From Euwallacea fornicatus (lineage: Eukaryota > Arthropoda > Insecta > Coleoptera > Curculionidae): a stretch of DNA of 64,000 nucleotides. The position numbers and the translations under genes were made by a program. Of the stretch, positions 37,992 to 50,445 are shown one piece after another (the first letter of the stretch is position 1; every line of letters starts with the position of its first letter). The DNA lies in NCBI RefSeq assembly GCF_040115645.1, contig NC_089564.1, positions 3,286,001 to 3,350,000 of the forward strand. Reading direction: 5' to 3'. The notes under the pieces were generated by a model, which was given only the letters and a program-made list of their open reading frames with translations, did no database searches and was not told where the DNA came from.

Positions 37992-38043
37992 CGTCAAACA
38001 ACCGTCACAACGTCACAACAACGTCAAACACGTCGTAGTGACG
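37992..38043. promoter_or_regulatory. Cluster of five TGACG/CGTCA half-sites
   Basis: CGTCA occurs at 37992, 38003, 38011 and 38022, and TGACG at 38039, all within 52 bp of retn intron 1. The same half-site occurs three times in the divergent promoter at 10.5 kb. CREB/ATF-class bZIP proteins bind TGACG; occupancy here is an inference. Confidence 0.35.
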
Positions 38044-38109
38044 TTGGTGTGGACTTCAATTCGAATCGTGCAAAATTTTCTTTTTGAAGATTTCTACGGT
38101 TTATTTTGA

Positions 38110-38274
38110 TATACGATATATGTTAGTTTTTGTCGATTTTGAAAAAAGTGTAAATATCTCGAAATCCATGATATTTTCATTCAGGCTATTTTTTCGTTTT
38201 CTGACTTCTAAAGGATGGGCCTTCCATCAAGCGAAGTATTGTCGAAGGTTTACGGGACACCCTGTATATAACTT
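38110..38274. mobile_element. Transposon end remnant
   Basis: The sequence ends in GGGACACCCTGTATA, the terminus style of the mariner-type elements in this window. It is preceded by AATATCTCGAAATCCATGAT, which resembles the inner TIR phrase of the 25.9-27.1 kb element. No opposite end was found to the left. Confidence 0.45.
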
Positions 38275-39240
38275 TTCCATTCAACGAGGAAACTTTCTTC
38301 TGCCAACTTCCACGTCCTTATATTTAAATCAGGCAACGAATTAAGAAAAAGATACAATCGGCCGACAATGTTCTCATTGATTATATCCGGATCTGTACAC
38401 TACTTATGCTAGATTAAAATTAGAAAATCATATAAAATATAAGTCTCTACATAAATTTCCTAATTTCAGTTTTCACCGATTTGAATCAATTAAATTATTG
38501 CTCGGGTAACTTTCTAAAAAGAACGACCAAGAATCGATAACACTTAACATATTTCTACGATTATTCGTCGTAGGGTTAAATAACAAATTAATATTTAATT
38601 GAATTAGATAAGCGAATTTTTCCATTAAATGATTACTTCCTTGGAAATATCAAAAATATTAGACTTAATATAAAAGTGAGACCACATTAACATGCTCGTG
38701 CTAAGTAGAATACAGGTGACTGTCAAATAATAAAAATCCATGTCATATATTAATAACATGTTTATCCTATAACTAGTAAACTTAACACTACATGTTTTTT
38801 TTTTAAATATATTAAGGGTAGTTTTGGTTCTATGAAGCAGTAATTTGATTAAGGAATTTGATAGTTGATGCTATTATAAACTCATTTAATTGCAATAAAA
38901 AACAAAATGGACTAAGTACGTTTACGTCATAGCGAATTTGTATATTATTTTAATGAATCTTGATCTTTCTAAATTTTGTCTTATATACAAATAATTTTGT
39001 TTATTTGTCAATAATTTTTCTATTGTAGTATTTCGAATTATCTTTAATTTGTCTATATGCTTAATATGTTTATGCACTTTGCTGTTTAACGTTTCCATTT
39101 TCGCGTTTTAGGCCTCTCTCAGTTTCAGTTTTACTTTGATTTATGATTGTTTAACCATTTTCTTAGTTCGTGAAGTGTAAATTGCTATAACGCCGATTCT
39201 TTTATATGCATATTATTCTTGCCAGATCATATTTGATATT

Positions 39241-39604
39241 ACGTATACATATGACGTACACGTATACGTATACATATGACGTACACGTATACGTATACAT
39301 ATGACGTATACGTATGAGTATACATATGACGTATACGTATGCGTATACATATGACGTATACGTATACGTATACATATCACGTATACGTATGCGTATACAT
39401 ATCACGTATACATATGCGTATACATATGACGTATACGTATGCGTATACATATGACGTATACGTATGCGTATACGTATTCATATGACGTATACGTATACGT
39501 ATTCATATGACGTATACGTATACGTATTCATATGACGTATACGTATACGTATTCATATGACGTATACGTATACGTATTCATATGACATATTCGTATACGT
39601 ATAC
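39241..39604. repeat. 25-bp minisatellite, about 14.5 copies
   Basis: The tandem unit is close to GTATACGTATACATATGAC plus GTATAC (25 bp). Variants at single positions (GTATGC, GTACAC, ATATCAC) fill the left half, and a second unit type with GTATTC replaces one GTATAC in the right half. One unit near 39460 is 6 bp longer, marking the switch. Most of each unit is self-complementary (GTATAC, CATATG, ACGT), so single strands could fold. The ORF across it is only a by-product of the repeat. Confidence 0.95.
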
Positions 39605-42600
39605 AAAACTTTAAATCCATTTTCCAGCCATTATTTTTTTTCTCTTGAAAAGTAGTGAGTTTCGTTTCATACTGTCTCCCTCGTCTTTTACTTAAAATTT
39701 CTTTAATTGGCTTTTCACACGCTAAAACATTAATAAAGCAGAATATTCCCAAATTCGTTAACTTAGTTTTCGTAATTTTCTTATTTTCCTTCATATTTTC
39801 AAAACTTCATTTTACAACTTTACAATATTGTTTCCTTAATGGGTTACAAAGAGGAACTCTCCCCTAGTTTAACAGAGCTTGTAAATACAGCCATTTGGAA
39901 GATGGCGCCCTTATATAAAAATTATACCGTGAATGTAAAAGTTTTGTTTTATTCTTGCTTTCTTTTACACATTCAATAGATCTCAGCTATAACAAATCTT
40001 CAAGAGACTTGGCCTGTCGTTCGTTATATGCGGAGGTCGTTATAAGCAACCGAGGAAAAAAGCTTGTTGATTCACAATCGTTGATTTAACCAAATGCCAA
40101 ATTATAGAATTTTTCGTTGTAGTAGATAGGTATGGATTAAATGAGAAAAAAATAAAAAAATGAAAAGTAAATACAAAAATTTTAAATAAAATCGGAGTTT
40201 AGCTAAAAAAGAAGTCGATAAGTCGACTTTGCGCTTTTTGTTTTTGTTGTTTGTCAATATCTCTTCAGTTAGTTTGTTTTGCAAAAGATCTCTTGCATTA
40301 AAAAAAAATCATTTTCTGGATAAGTTATCACTACGTAATAAGCTACGATCTTCACAGCGAAAAGGCCTCTTGAACTGTGAGAATTGAAATTTAATCATTC
40401 CCATCAACGTCCTCATCACTCGAATCGTTTTCATAATGATCATTGATAGTTATTTGAACAATGTCAATATCATTAGAAAATTCAGCAACTTCCACCTGTT
40501 CATCAATCATGTGGTATTCACTTAAGTGAATTTCTTCAAAATCAGAAATGTGCTGGTTCTTTGGCCCATTTGCTTAAATCGTCAGCAGCTCGCTCACAGC
40601 AGCATCTCCCGACGGTTCCCTATAACCAATCTCAAAGTTTTAGAAAATAATAAATATGGCATGTTATAGCTGAGTATTCGTTATATTCAAGATTCTTATT
40701 AAGGAATAGAAATAGATTAGTTTTATAGCAAGTTGGACGGGACTTTTTGTTCGCTCGTCTAACCGAGTTCTTTGCAGCACGTGTTCGTTAAAGCCGAGTT
40801 CCACTCTTCGTAGATCTCTTCTCGTATGTGATCAGAAGATTGGATTTGTTTCTATTTTTTACAGCTTTTATGCACAGGTAATGCATTCAAAAACGAAAAG
40901 GAAAATGCTAATACGAGGTCGGTAGCATATGGGTTGAATGCCGAGACACATAAACAAATGTCTAGCACAAAATATAAATTTAAATCCCTCCGACAGACGA
41001 AGCTATTCATCATAATCTAGTCTTGTTTGGGTGCGTGAAAAGCGTGGGTTTCTAAATAATAATGTCACATCCGACCTGCCTTAACTGAGCGGTCTTCGAC
41101 GACCAGGACTAGCGCACGCGACGCTATGATAGCAGCGATTTTGAAAAATGTTTGAAAACATTTTAAAGCAGATATTTTTCATTGCACATATATCGTCAGA
41201 ACGTGCGAAAAGTAACTTTACCGCATGTGGTTGACCGAACATCGCACACGCGTATAATTGCATGACTCGTCGCTCCTGGTTTCCCAAATACGGAGTGATT
41301 CGATAATGTGGAAACCTGTATCATAAAACGAGTATACTGTTCATAATAATTTTCTTCCGAGTGTACGAAATTTACGTGAAATGAAGACGATGCCTTTACA
41401 TGTGTATACTTCTGATGGATGTACCATAAACATCGCCTCTCATCAGACTCCAAATGAAATCTGGTAAGATCGAACTTTCCATCGAGCAAAAGCGATTTGC
41501 GCTTACTTGAACGTAGAAATATCCACTGAATCGGACATCGAACTTTTTTTTATATTTGTTAGTTTGTTTCAGTGTCAGATGACTTTGTAATTAATTGTGA
41601 TAAACAACTTTTGGAAGCGTGCAAACGTGTGTGGCTTTTATGACTCAGACCTGTCTGATGCACATTCAAAATCACTTATTTTCATCGGATTTACAGTAAT
41701 AAATTAGCTCAAGGGTCCTCGATTACAAAGCAACTGATGTGCCTAAAGCACTACCGAAATCAAAGGAAGTTCAATAAAGAGGCTTCATCTATTGGCGCCT
41801 GTTCTCTGTTGGAGACCTTAATTTTCCAGTGGCGTCCATTTACTAAAGAATGACGCGTATTAAAAACCCATTATTTCAAGTCAACTTAAACTAATATTAT
41901 TTGATTCACGAACGACTACGAAAATTGGAAAACCCATTAGACTGTTAATTAAACATTAACGATATCTGGAATTTTAATATCGGCATTATTAGCTAATTGA
42001 TTAACTTTTACAAACATTTATCGAGATATTTCCAATTAATTCTTATTTGCCTTGATTTTAGATGACGCCCGGTTAAGGTGCTCGTTTAATTACAAAGAAA
42101 ATATCTAAATTGAGAGATATGCAATCGAACCAATAAATCAAATATTGATCTTAGGTTTAAGGAAGGTCGTTTGATGGAATATCTTAAGTCATGCATTACA
42201 ACTACGCCTATGGATTTTCAGGATTAAGGTCGTCTTCAATGAGTTTAACCATTAGCTCGGTAATTTCTTGGAATAAGGGTGTAGCATAGGCGCAAATTCT
42301 GAAATATTATAATTCGTTTCGGAGCGTTCGGTGGTTTCTGGTAAAATTCCACTCAATTTTTATTTAGAAAATTTAATTTGCTCAAATATTTTTTGAAAAG
42401 ATTATGAAGTATACGAATATGAATTAATTAAGCATCCGAAACAGGGAAGCGATGCTTTGCCGCACGCTGGTTGCAGTTACTTCAACAATGCGTGTATGTA
42501 GGTACAATTGCTGCCTTCTGTTCATAAATCCATGAGGCCAAGATACGTTAACGCACACTCTTATGTAAAAACAAGTATTTCGAGTTCAATGAGGTAGTGT

Positions 42601-43143
42601 GCCTCCTTCACATTCTTCCATATTAATATTTTCCTAATTTTTCATTGTACAATGTACATTCGTACGCAAATTTCGGCAAATCGGACTGATAAGAAATCAT
42701 TGTGTTAGTTTCAGAGCGTTTTATCGCACGAGTGTGGATAGAGATTCTACTGCAGGCTAATATTTAACTGAACATCTATAAGACAATAAAATTAATACGT
42801 GCGATTGCTTAGTTCAATTGTCGAACTGCAGTTAGAATACAGCAAAGTATCGCTTTTCGCACTTGTTGGATAAGTAATTATTAATCAATCATTTTGGTAA
42901 AAAAAAACCATTTTTTCTTTAGATTTTTGTATGTCTAGAAATTTTGGATCTATTACTCGTACTAAAAATGAAATACGATTATGAATTCCCTGTCACTTTT
43001 GAATTATAGTTAAAACCAGTGACAATATCAGAGATAGTTAGTTAAAGGCCGTGTGATTGAATAACGTGATTTTTCTAAATAATTTCGACATTTAAATCTG
43101 TCTTTTTAATCAGATCTAATTCCGATTTAGTGGATAATGGATT

Positions 43144-43314
43144 ATGGAGGATGAAAGCGAAACAAAACGAGATTGTAGCAACGTTACCGCGTTAAGTGTG
43201 CCGATAAAGGTGAACAAAGCTAAACGAAACTGTCCAAATATTGAAAATGATCATCGACCTTTGATCTACAAGTATCAGATGCCACTGGCTTGTAGAGCTG
43301 ATGAGTTAACGGAG
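43144..43314 (+). CDS. Possible alternative first coding exon of retn
   Basis: An ATG at 43144 opens 57 hydrophilic, charged codons (MEDESETKRDCSNVTALS and onward, ending RADELTE), followed by a possible phase-0 donor GAG|GTATGG at 43315. The phase fits retn exon 2, 6.2 kb downstream, and the composition looks like protein rather than random intron. An overlapping upstream ATG at 43137 gives a five-codon frame. A frame this long can arise by chance in 64 kb, and no homology supports it. Confidence 0.18.
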
Positions 43315-43797
43315 GTATGGATCTGAATATGGCTACTATGACAACATTGAAATGGTCACGATTTATCATTGTTATCAACCAAGTTAGTAGGGTGAAGCAG
43401 TACGATTTGCCACTTTGACAGACTAATTACAGGACCGATTCGCATGTGTAATTCAATGAAAATGGCATCTATTGTAATTACGAACGGGTGCTGTTCTCCA
43501 TAATTGACTGCCATCAAAACCAGTGCTTATGGTCAGCGAGAAAACACGAATTTGTACATATTTAGTCAGGACTGTCACCCATCTCAAATAACTCATGAAT
43601 TAAATAGATCGGAACTCATCCAGGTGTCACAACGACGGTGTGAATGTATCTTCGAAAGTCACTGTTACTTTTACTGTAACAGTTACGTTTTGTTACTCGG
43701 TTTTGATAAAAACGAATAATAATGAGATTAATACTAAACGCATTATTTAGTCACCAGTAGTAGCAAATGGTGAACGATAGCTTCATAATGTTTTCAC

Positions 43798-43874
43798 AAC
43801 GTTACTTTATATCCTTATATTCGTGATTCTGTCAATCATCAGAATAATGGATATAACGATATAAGGTAACTGTT
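43798..43874 (+). ncRNA. Pre-miRNA-like hairpin
   Basis: This is a 77-nt imperfect hairpin. The 5' arm (43798-43831) pairs with the 3' arm (43840-43874) over about 34 positions with one bulge, about two mismatches and three G-U pairs, closing on an 8-nt loop TCAATCAT. Size and regularity fit an insect pre-miRNA, and it lies in the sense strand of a host intron. However, related strings occur again near 43914-43935 in inverted form, so a degraded inverted-repeat transposon is equally possible. I do not recognise the seed as a known miRNA. Confidence 0.25.
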
Positions 43875-44281
43875 CTGAGTATTTCTGGTGTAAGGTAGCT
43901 GTTCTCTTAGTTAACGGTATTACGAATATAAGGAATTTCAAAAAGGATCTACTATTTGTGGACGAAATAAGATTGAAGCGGGTGTGGTTTAGTCACTGTG
44001 ATCAAAAAATGACTAATCTTGATGTTAGAAAACATCGAGCGAAAATAGTTTTAAGCCTGATTCTGTGTTGGTAATGAAATTTACCTAATTCAGTTGCAAA
44101 ACAAATTTATTGTGGCCAGAGCTCGGACCAATGTTATACTGAAGTGTCCGAAATCACATGTTGAAAAAAAAAGTTTTGATTTTTCCCTGAGATGAAAAAG
44201 TGAAACATTCGTTTGGGTGTGAAGGAAAATTTGCAGATTCGCCCTCATCATGTAACTGCTGACAGTGACGGGACTGGAGCA

Positions 44282-44301
44282 ATAAGACTTAAAAGTCTTA
44301 T
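44282..44301. repeat. Short perfect palindrome
   Basis: ATAAGACTT and AAGTCTTAT form a 9-bp perfect stem with a 2-nt spacer. Function is unknown. Confidence 0.6.
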
Positions 44302-47300
44302 AACGGTAAACGATAATAGAACGAATGATCTATGAGCACGATTACTTGTTAGTTGAGTTCTGCTCGGTTCAGTTGAGTTGATTCAGTTTCGACTTGTCAC
44401 TGTGATCAGAAAGTCTCAGACAGATTTATCCCAATCTTTTCGCTCTAATCTTTATAGTAAAATGTGATATAAAATGCGACCAAAGGATTGTTATTCACTT
44501 AACGTGTGCGGCAAACTATGCTTTACCGTTCGTTGATTGCGTGTTTTATCGAATAACGGGCAATGGAGTTAAATTAGGAATCGGTCGCGGTAGACTTTTT
44601 CACACCTATGAGGTCGAATATGTTTCCAATCAGCGCAGATATTAACTTTATTGACTTCCGCATTACCAGAAGACGTTAGTGTGCTGTGTAATCTTAACAC
44701 AGACACGTGCGGTAAAAAAAGCGTTAGCACGCGCACGTCAATGTCAAATACCCACGAACATTTTTGACACCGCCACGTTTCACATTGTCTTGTGTGCGAT
44801 AAAGTGCCTCTGTCAATACAAGTGTGTTTATGTAAGGTCACTTTCCGCACTGCGGTGAAAAAACAATGTAACGTACTACAACTGCTCCGAGAAATCATTT
44901 CTATTTTTGATTAGGATCAGATTGAGAGAGTCATCTTTCTTTATTGCTTCTTAATAAGTTTCAAAGCGCTCTTCATCTCTAAATGAGAAAAAATAGCGGA
45001 TCCTCTGTTGTTATCTGTGATTTCTCACTTTGCTTCTTTTATCACTGCGATCGGCAAAATGGTATTTTTGTCTATTCCTCAATCGTAGTCTTAGTTCATG
45101 CCAAGCAAAAGGAAATGCACTTACTTGGATTCGATTTATCCAATCAATAAGGAAGAAATCTTATACTACGTGATTTCCTTGTAATCCAATTTGATCAAAT
45201 TGCATTATAACGTAATTTTTTTAATAATTTAATTTTATATACGTGCAAATGGAAACCTCTTAAATACTGAGTCGTGTTTCTGCCACATCAGTGAATTCCC
45301 TTGCAAATACGCAATTCTCTTCTATATTTTTTAGTACAAACCACATAGAGGACAGGTCGCATTGTTGGTCGTTTTGCATGTGTTTAATACGAGGCATAAC
45401 AACGATAATATGCAATCGCGTTTAGGTAATTGCGAATATTCAAAGCCCTTATCATGAAATTATTACCTATTTCTATAAAATGAATTATTTATAAAGCAAG
45501 CTAACTGTTTTATTAAAATTATACCTATTTTGATACGCAAAGCAAGGTTAGGCCGGCCATTAAAAAGTTTTTCTGTGATAAGGATATTATTTTCATAAAT
45601 GTATAAAATTAGTGCAAGGTGATATTTAAATAAAAGCAGTTGACTTAGTTTTTTGCGTTTTTACATAGCGACTATTATGTGGACACTTCCATTTTTTTTT
45701 GTCAAATATTTCGTGTTTCTTCTCTCTACTTTTAATTTTCACATTATCTTCTCTTTAACAATGTCTTCACCGTCGTCCATTTCATTTTTACAATTTTAGT
45801 CTACACCGCAGAGCCTGTAGAAATGCCAAAGACATTTTTGAGCTCGATATTAAAAATTCTTCTGAAGCTCGTGCTCAGAAATTAGTTTACTAACGTCGAC
45901 CCAAATGTGATATATATTTCATAAATCATTGTCTCTGCTTTGTTTTTACATGCGTATTTTTCGATTGCATTGCACCGTTGTATATTTAAAGCAGGATTTC
46001 CTAGAAGTTTGCATCTAAATATACCTGTTTTATTGTGGCCAAAAGTATAAAATTATTAATTTATAACCCACAAAATAATTTTATTATCAGTTTAACTGAA
46101 CGCGCCGAAAATGCGTGCTGCGTGTTTATCTTGGCAAGAAAACGTTAAATTTAGTTAAGCTTAATATTACTCCTAATGATTACATTTAAAGGATACAAAC
46201 CAATTAACCAGCTTTCAATGATGCGTCCGTGTAGACAGTCATCACATCAACGTAACTTCACTAAATCAATATAACCTGTGAGAGTATTAATGGTATCACA
46301 GAATTTTTGACATTGTATGCTCCTGTGCGTAAACGTTTCATTGGGGAGAGGATACCCACGGTAGCTCACCCCTTCTTCATTGCTCACAAAAAAATTTTGA
46401 GGGTCATTCAAAGAAATTTAGATAGAGAGAAATTCAAGATTTAGTTCCTGTTCCTGCATTTCTCTTGAATGTTTTAGTTAGAGTTCAAAGGTTAATATTG
46501 TAGTTTCTCTACGGAGTACAATAGGTTACTCATGAACGAGGTGCGCTTGCGCACCCATAAAAAGTGATTTTACGGTCAGTCTGTATAAAAATAGATAAGT
46601 TTTTTAATTATTTATTCTATATGTTGACTTTGAGTAATCCTTCAACGCCAAATCCCATTTTTTATTGGTTTCTTCAGTTCTCTGCTTTATTTTGTGACCA
46701 GTGAATTGTGAACACGAAAGCTGCAGAACATATTTGTTTGCAAACTTTTCTATTTTAATACTTCAATTTTATTATTCTGCATTGAAAATATCTACTTCTG
46801 CGTAAATGTTAAATATTCCAACCTTAAACATATATTTTTTTAAATCTGGCAGTGCAGTGAAGAAATCGTAAAAAAATAACATATTCAAGCTGCGCTCCGT
46901 ATCTGTAGAGTTACAACGCATATTATTGTTACCTGTTGACTGAGTTATGAAATGAAGGTATTTATGTAACTAGTCGGGAAATTACACCCGTTTAGTCGCC
47001 GGTTTGTATTAAGAAGACTGTCATACCATTTGCCAAAATTAAAAAATATATTGTTTGTCCCTCTGGCTTAAAGCACTTTTACGTCTTCATTTGATTTGCG
47101 TAGAGCAACTCGAGATCTAGCTATCACATACGGGCGTAAAAGTTAAGTTTTACACCTTGGTTCAAAAAGTGCCTATTAGATTTCACGCCATGTTCACTTG
47201 CAAAAGTGAAAATCTGTATGTTATTCACTTATATTTGTCGTGGTTTACAACATGCCAACCAATTCCGAAAGTATTTCTACTACTAGTGTACTTAACATTT

Positions 47301-49465
47301 TTTTACCTTTATGGGAACCTCAATGTTTGTTGTCCATTCACGCATTAATGCATATGTGATAAATTAGTATGGTATTTCCCCTCATAGTACCTGCAATTTA
47401 ATAAAAAAAAAAAAAAAAAAATAGAAAAAAGACAATATTCCATTTTTTACGTTCTGATGTCTATTAAAAGCCTCTTGAACACCAACAAAGCCACCCATAA
47501 AAATACATGTAACATCAATGTGAAACCGGTGAGGTTGCCCTAATCTACCATCTAACCAAGTACATACCAGGTAGCTCCATTGACGTCACTGGTTTTACAA
47601 CATTTATAATGGTGGATTTAAAAATTTAAGGTGTGTTTATGTAGAATCGGCTCAGACCACCCCTATTGTCTCGTTCTCTTTTATAGATCCTTTATTAGGG
47701 TTGCGTGCCCAAAACAGGGGTGTCGATAGAACGAGCGATGTTTATGCGCCTATTATTTGCTTTCTATAGTACGTGACTGTTTGCTTTCTAATATCGATTT
47801 TATATGGTCGGAATAAACCTACAATAACGTTTTCATAAAAGACATTTTGAGAACCGAAGAAACTCCATCGCGTCACCAGAAACCATCGGTCCTAAATACA
47901 TATTTGCACGAGTAGGTCGTCACAACAAGTCTAGATGTGAGGAATTAATAATTATTGACTAAGTAAAGTTAAACAGACTTAATAAAAAGGGTTTTGAGAA
48001 TCCTATCTTAGTTTTAAAGGAAATATGTCGAGGGGACATTCCTTTATTAAGTACCTACTTCTTCGCGAGCAGAGCTAATTTAGGTCAGAGACTCCAGTAG
48101 ATACCTACTTCTTTATTCGCCATGTGTTTCAGAATCTGTTTGTTTAAAATAGTCTAGGCTTTGACGAAATCGAACTGTTTACAAGCTTGATACACGACAA
48201 TACAAGTTTACCTGTTTTAATATAATATACAGAGGAGTAATAAAACTTTCGAAGAACTCGATGGGCTAAATGAAGGTCTACCTTACTTGTGTATTATATA
48301 GCTTATCGGGTACCGTTACCGCTCAATAATAAAATATTTTAAGGTTTCATAGAAAACGTTTAAAAGCAGTTTTAACGAGTGTGGAATGTGATACATTTCT
48401 GCACGCTGATTGTAATTGATCGGACAGTGCAAAGTGAAATTTTTCGGACAAAATGTGTTATTGAAAATTCGAAAAGGGAACAATCTGAAAAAATTCGAAC
48501 TAATAATAGTAAGGCGGGAAGGCGAAGCTCTGTTATTAGGCCCTTAGCGGCCCTTATCGCTTCACAATCTACGCCTTTTCTCACACCATGTGGGTCTCTT
48601 CTCCCTTCACTAAATCAATAATTTTATAATAATCTCAGTTTTCTACTCGGATTTATTTCCAAAGGTTAATTACTATAGTACAATAATATATGTTGTATTT
48701 ATTCAAATATCCATGTTTCGTTACATTTATATTGAACAATTTTAAAACAACGTTAGTATTGCATAGAATAAATCTACTTTATGTAATGCACGTAATCGTA
48801 ACTATTATGTTGACGAAATTTATTCCTTGGGTTAAAAAATATTATTATTTCACCTTTTTGGTTATTTTGTGAACATTGATCGGTAGTAGAATGTCAAAAA
48901 AAATGAATCAAAGAATTAACTCAAGAAGCAATTCGGGAAACGATACCTTCCTCGAACAAATCTGAAGCAACTTAACTTACGGTGAGATAGTTTGTAATTA
49001 GCCCCAGATAGCTTCCGAGCTGTCTCGAATAACGGGAAAAAACTCACTATATTAAGTTCCAGTTAAGCATCAAGCCGTTTGGAAAACCTGTATATCAAGT
49101 TTGGCATTAATTTTTTTATGGAATTTCATTTCAAAGCCAAGATTTTATAAGAATATCAAACTACTTAACTTGACTAAATCTTGACGAATCCCTACTTAAC
49201 AGGGATTAAGTATGGGATATGCGAGGCTAATTCCCTCTTGAAGCGATATGAGTAACTTAACACTACATTCATTGATTAAGAGGGGAAAAGTGGAATCTCT
49301 AATATTAAATCGCCTGATAAGACTTCAGGTTTTATCGTGTTACCCGGTAGGGGAATATAAGACTCCCGGCCACATAATAGGGGGATAATCTAACCACCAA
49401 TCTGTATACTAATTTGCCACTGGATCAATTTTTTTGGGTTTAATGTGTACGTCTTTTCGTTTCAG

Positions 49466-49624
49466 TCACATCATGAGGAAGATATGAGCGATGGAGAACC
49501 TCACTCAGGGACTGAACAAGATGATCATGACAGTTGTGACGAAATCAGGAGACAGGGAATCCTTGCTGATCACAACGATGTCCTTACCAAGCTAAAAATG
49601 CAAGTACGGGACATCAATGTGAGG
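49466..49624 (+). CDS. retn: retained/dead ringer (ARID3 family) coding exon 2
   Basis: Acceptor TTTTCGTTTCAG ends at 49465. The exon encodes 53 residues in phase 0 at both ends and stops at donor AGG|GTAAGC (49625). The first 25 residues are acidic and His/Asp/Glu-rich (SHHEEDMSDGEPHSG...DDHDSCDE), typical of a disordered N-terminal region. The last part, NDVLTKLKMQVRDINVR, looks like an amphipathic helix and resembles the short conserved element upstream of the ARID in dead ringer proteins, as I recall it. A second GTGAGG donor 6 nt upstream would drop the last two residues without changing phase. Confidence 0.75.
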
Positions 49625-50109
49625 GTAAGCAATGGTTTAATCCCCTATCCTAGGCAGCAGGTAGGCAGTAGCAACATTAATAACTAATAAAATTTTTCTT
49701 ACCTTTTGTTTTATTTGCTTGATTTCACTGACAAACTCATTAGTTCCTTTATCATTTTTTAATTTTAATTTAGGATTAAAAAAGGGACAAATATCTTTTA
49801 AAAAATCTCAGGTGGGACACGGAATTTGGAACCTCCAAATTGGAGTGAGAAAACTGAATTATAAATTATAAAGCTTCATTTTTGGGTTAACAAGTTAAAT
49901 ATTTAAAATTTCAGAAATTAAAATTTAATGCTTCACTTTGGGTTAAAAAAAAAACTAATAAGTTCCAAATTAAAGATAAAAAAACGATATTTTGCATTGT
50001 CACTTTGTTACTTGTTGAATAGTCGTATACAGCATTGTATGTTTAATTTCTTAAGCTGCTTCTTTGTGGGTATTTTTTTATGACGATTTTTGTAAAATTT
50101 ATATGGTTT

Positions 50110-50445
50110 GAATTTTGACATGAAACTTCGTGTGGAGCCTCAATTTGACCATTTTGATAGTCCCTTCATACTGTATATCAGAATTGGTTTTCGAGCCTAA
50201 AATGTTGAATTTGTGCCTGCAAGACCTTATCTTCAGTCCTTTTATTTAAAAATCATTCTCGTGCTAAAGATAATAAAGCAGTTTTCTAAGAAGGCATAAA
50301 TAAAGCCGTTGGACATTTGTTCGACAACTCTTCGGTTCCATGCTTCCCTTATGAACCCACAACAAAACGACAAAGAACTTCGCCGAATTTAAGTACCTAC
50401 TAATACATCCCTTTATATACTTATGGGTTTTAAGTATTTGACTAA
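50110..50445 (+). repeat. Dispersed repeat family B, copy 1
   Basis: This aligns with copy 2 (52870-53165) through ordered blocks: CCTAAAATGT, AAAGCAG...TTTCTAAGAAGGCATAAATA, TTCGGTTCCATGCTTC and CCGAATTTAAGTA. There are no terminal inverted repeats or coding sequence. Class unknown. Confidence 0.6.

Larger units (their letters stand above)
10737..49465 (+). other. retn: retn intron 1 (38.7 kb)
   Basis: Donor GTGAGT at 10737 and acceptor CGTTTCAG ending at 49465 bound this intron; both flanking exons are phase 0. Parts not listed separately (11-19.4, 31-36, 40-43 and 45-49 kb) are AT-rich with scattered poly-A/T runs and no recognisable gene. Higher-GC, CpG-bearing patches stand out at about 12.76-13.04, 16.5-16.7, 16.88-17.0, 18.1-18.35, 22.9-23.25, 30.29-30.6, 33.48-33.6, 36.48-36.66 and 44.64-44.85 kb. 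Long first introns of insect transcription-factor genes usually carry enhancers, so these are the first places to look. A run of 19 A at 47403-47421 follows AATTTAATAAA and may be an old retroposed tail. Confidence 0.6.

Noticed and set aside
39202..39450. Repetitive Tyr/Ile/Arg-rich frame
   Set aside because: It is simply the translation of the 25-bp minisatellite; three units make a 25-residue period.
39241..39604. CRISPR-like spaced repeat
   Set aside because: Units are contiguous with no unique spacers, and the genome is eukaryotic.
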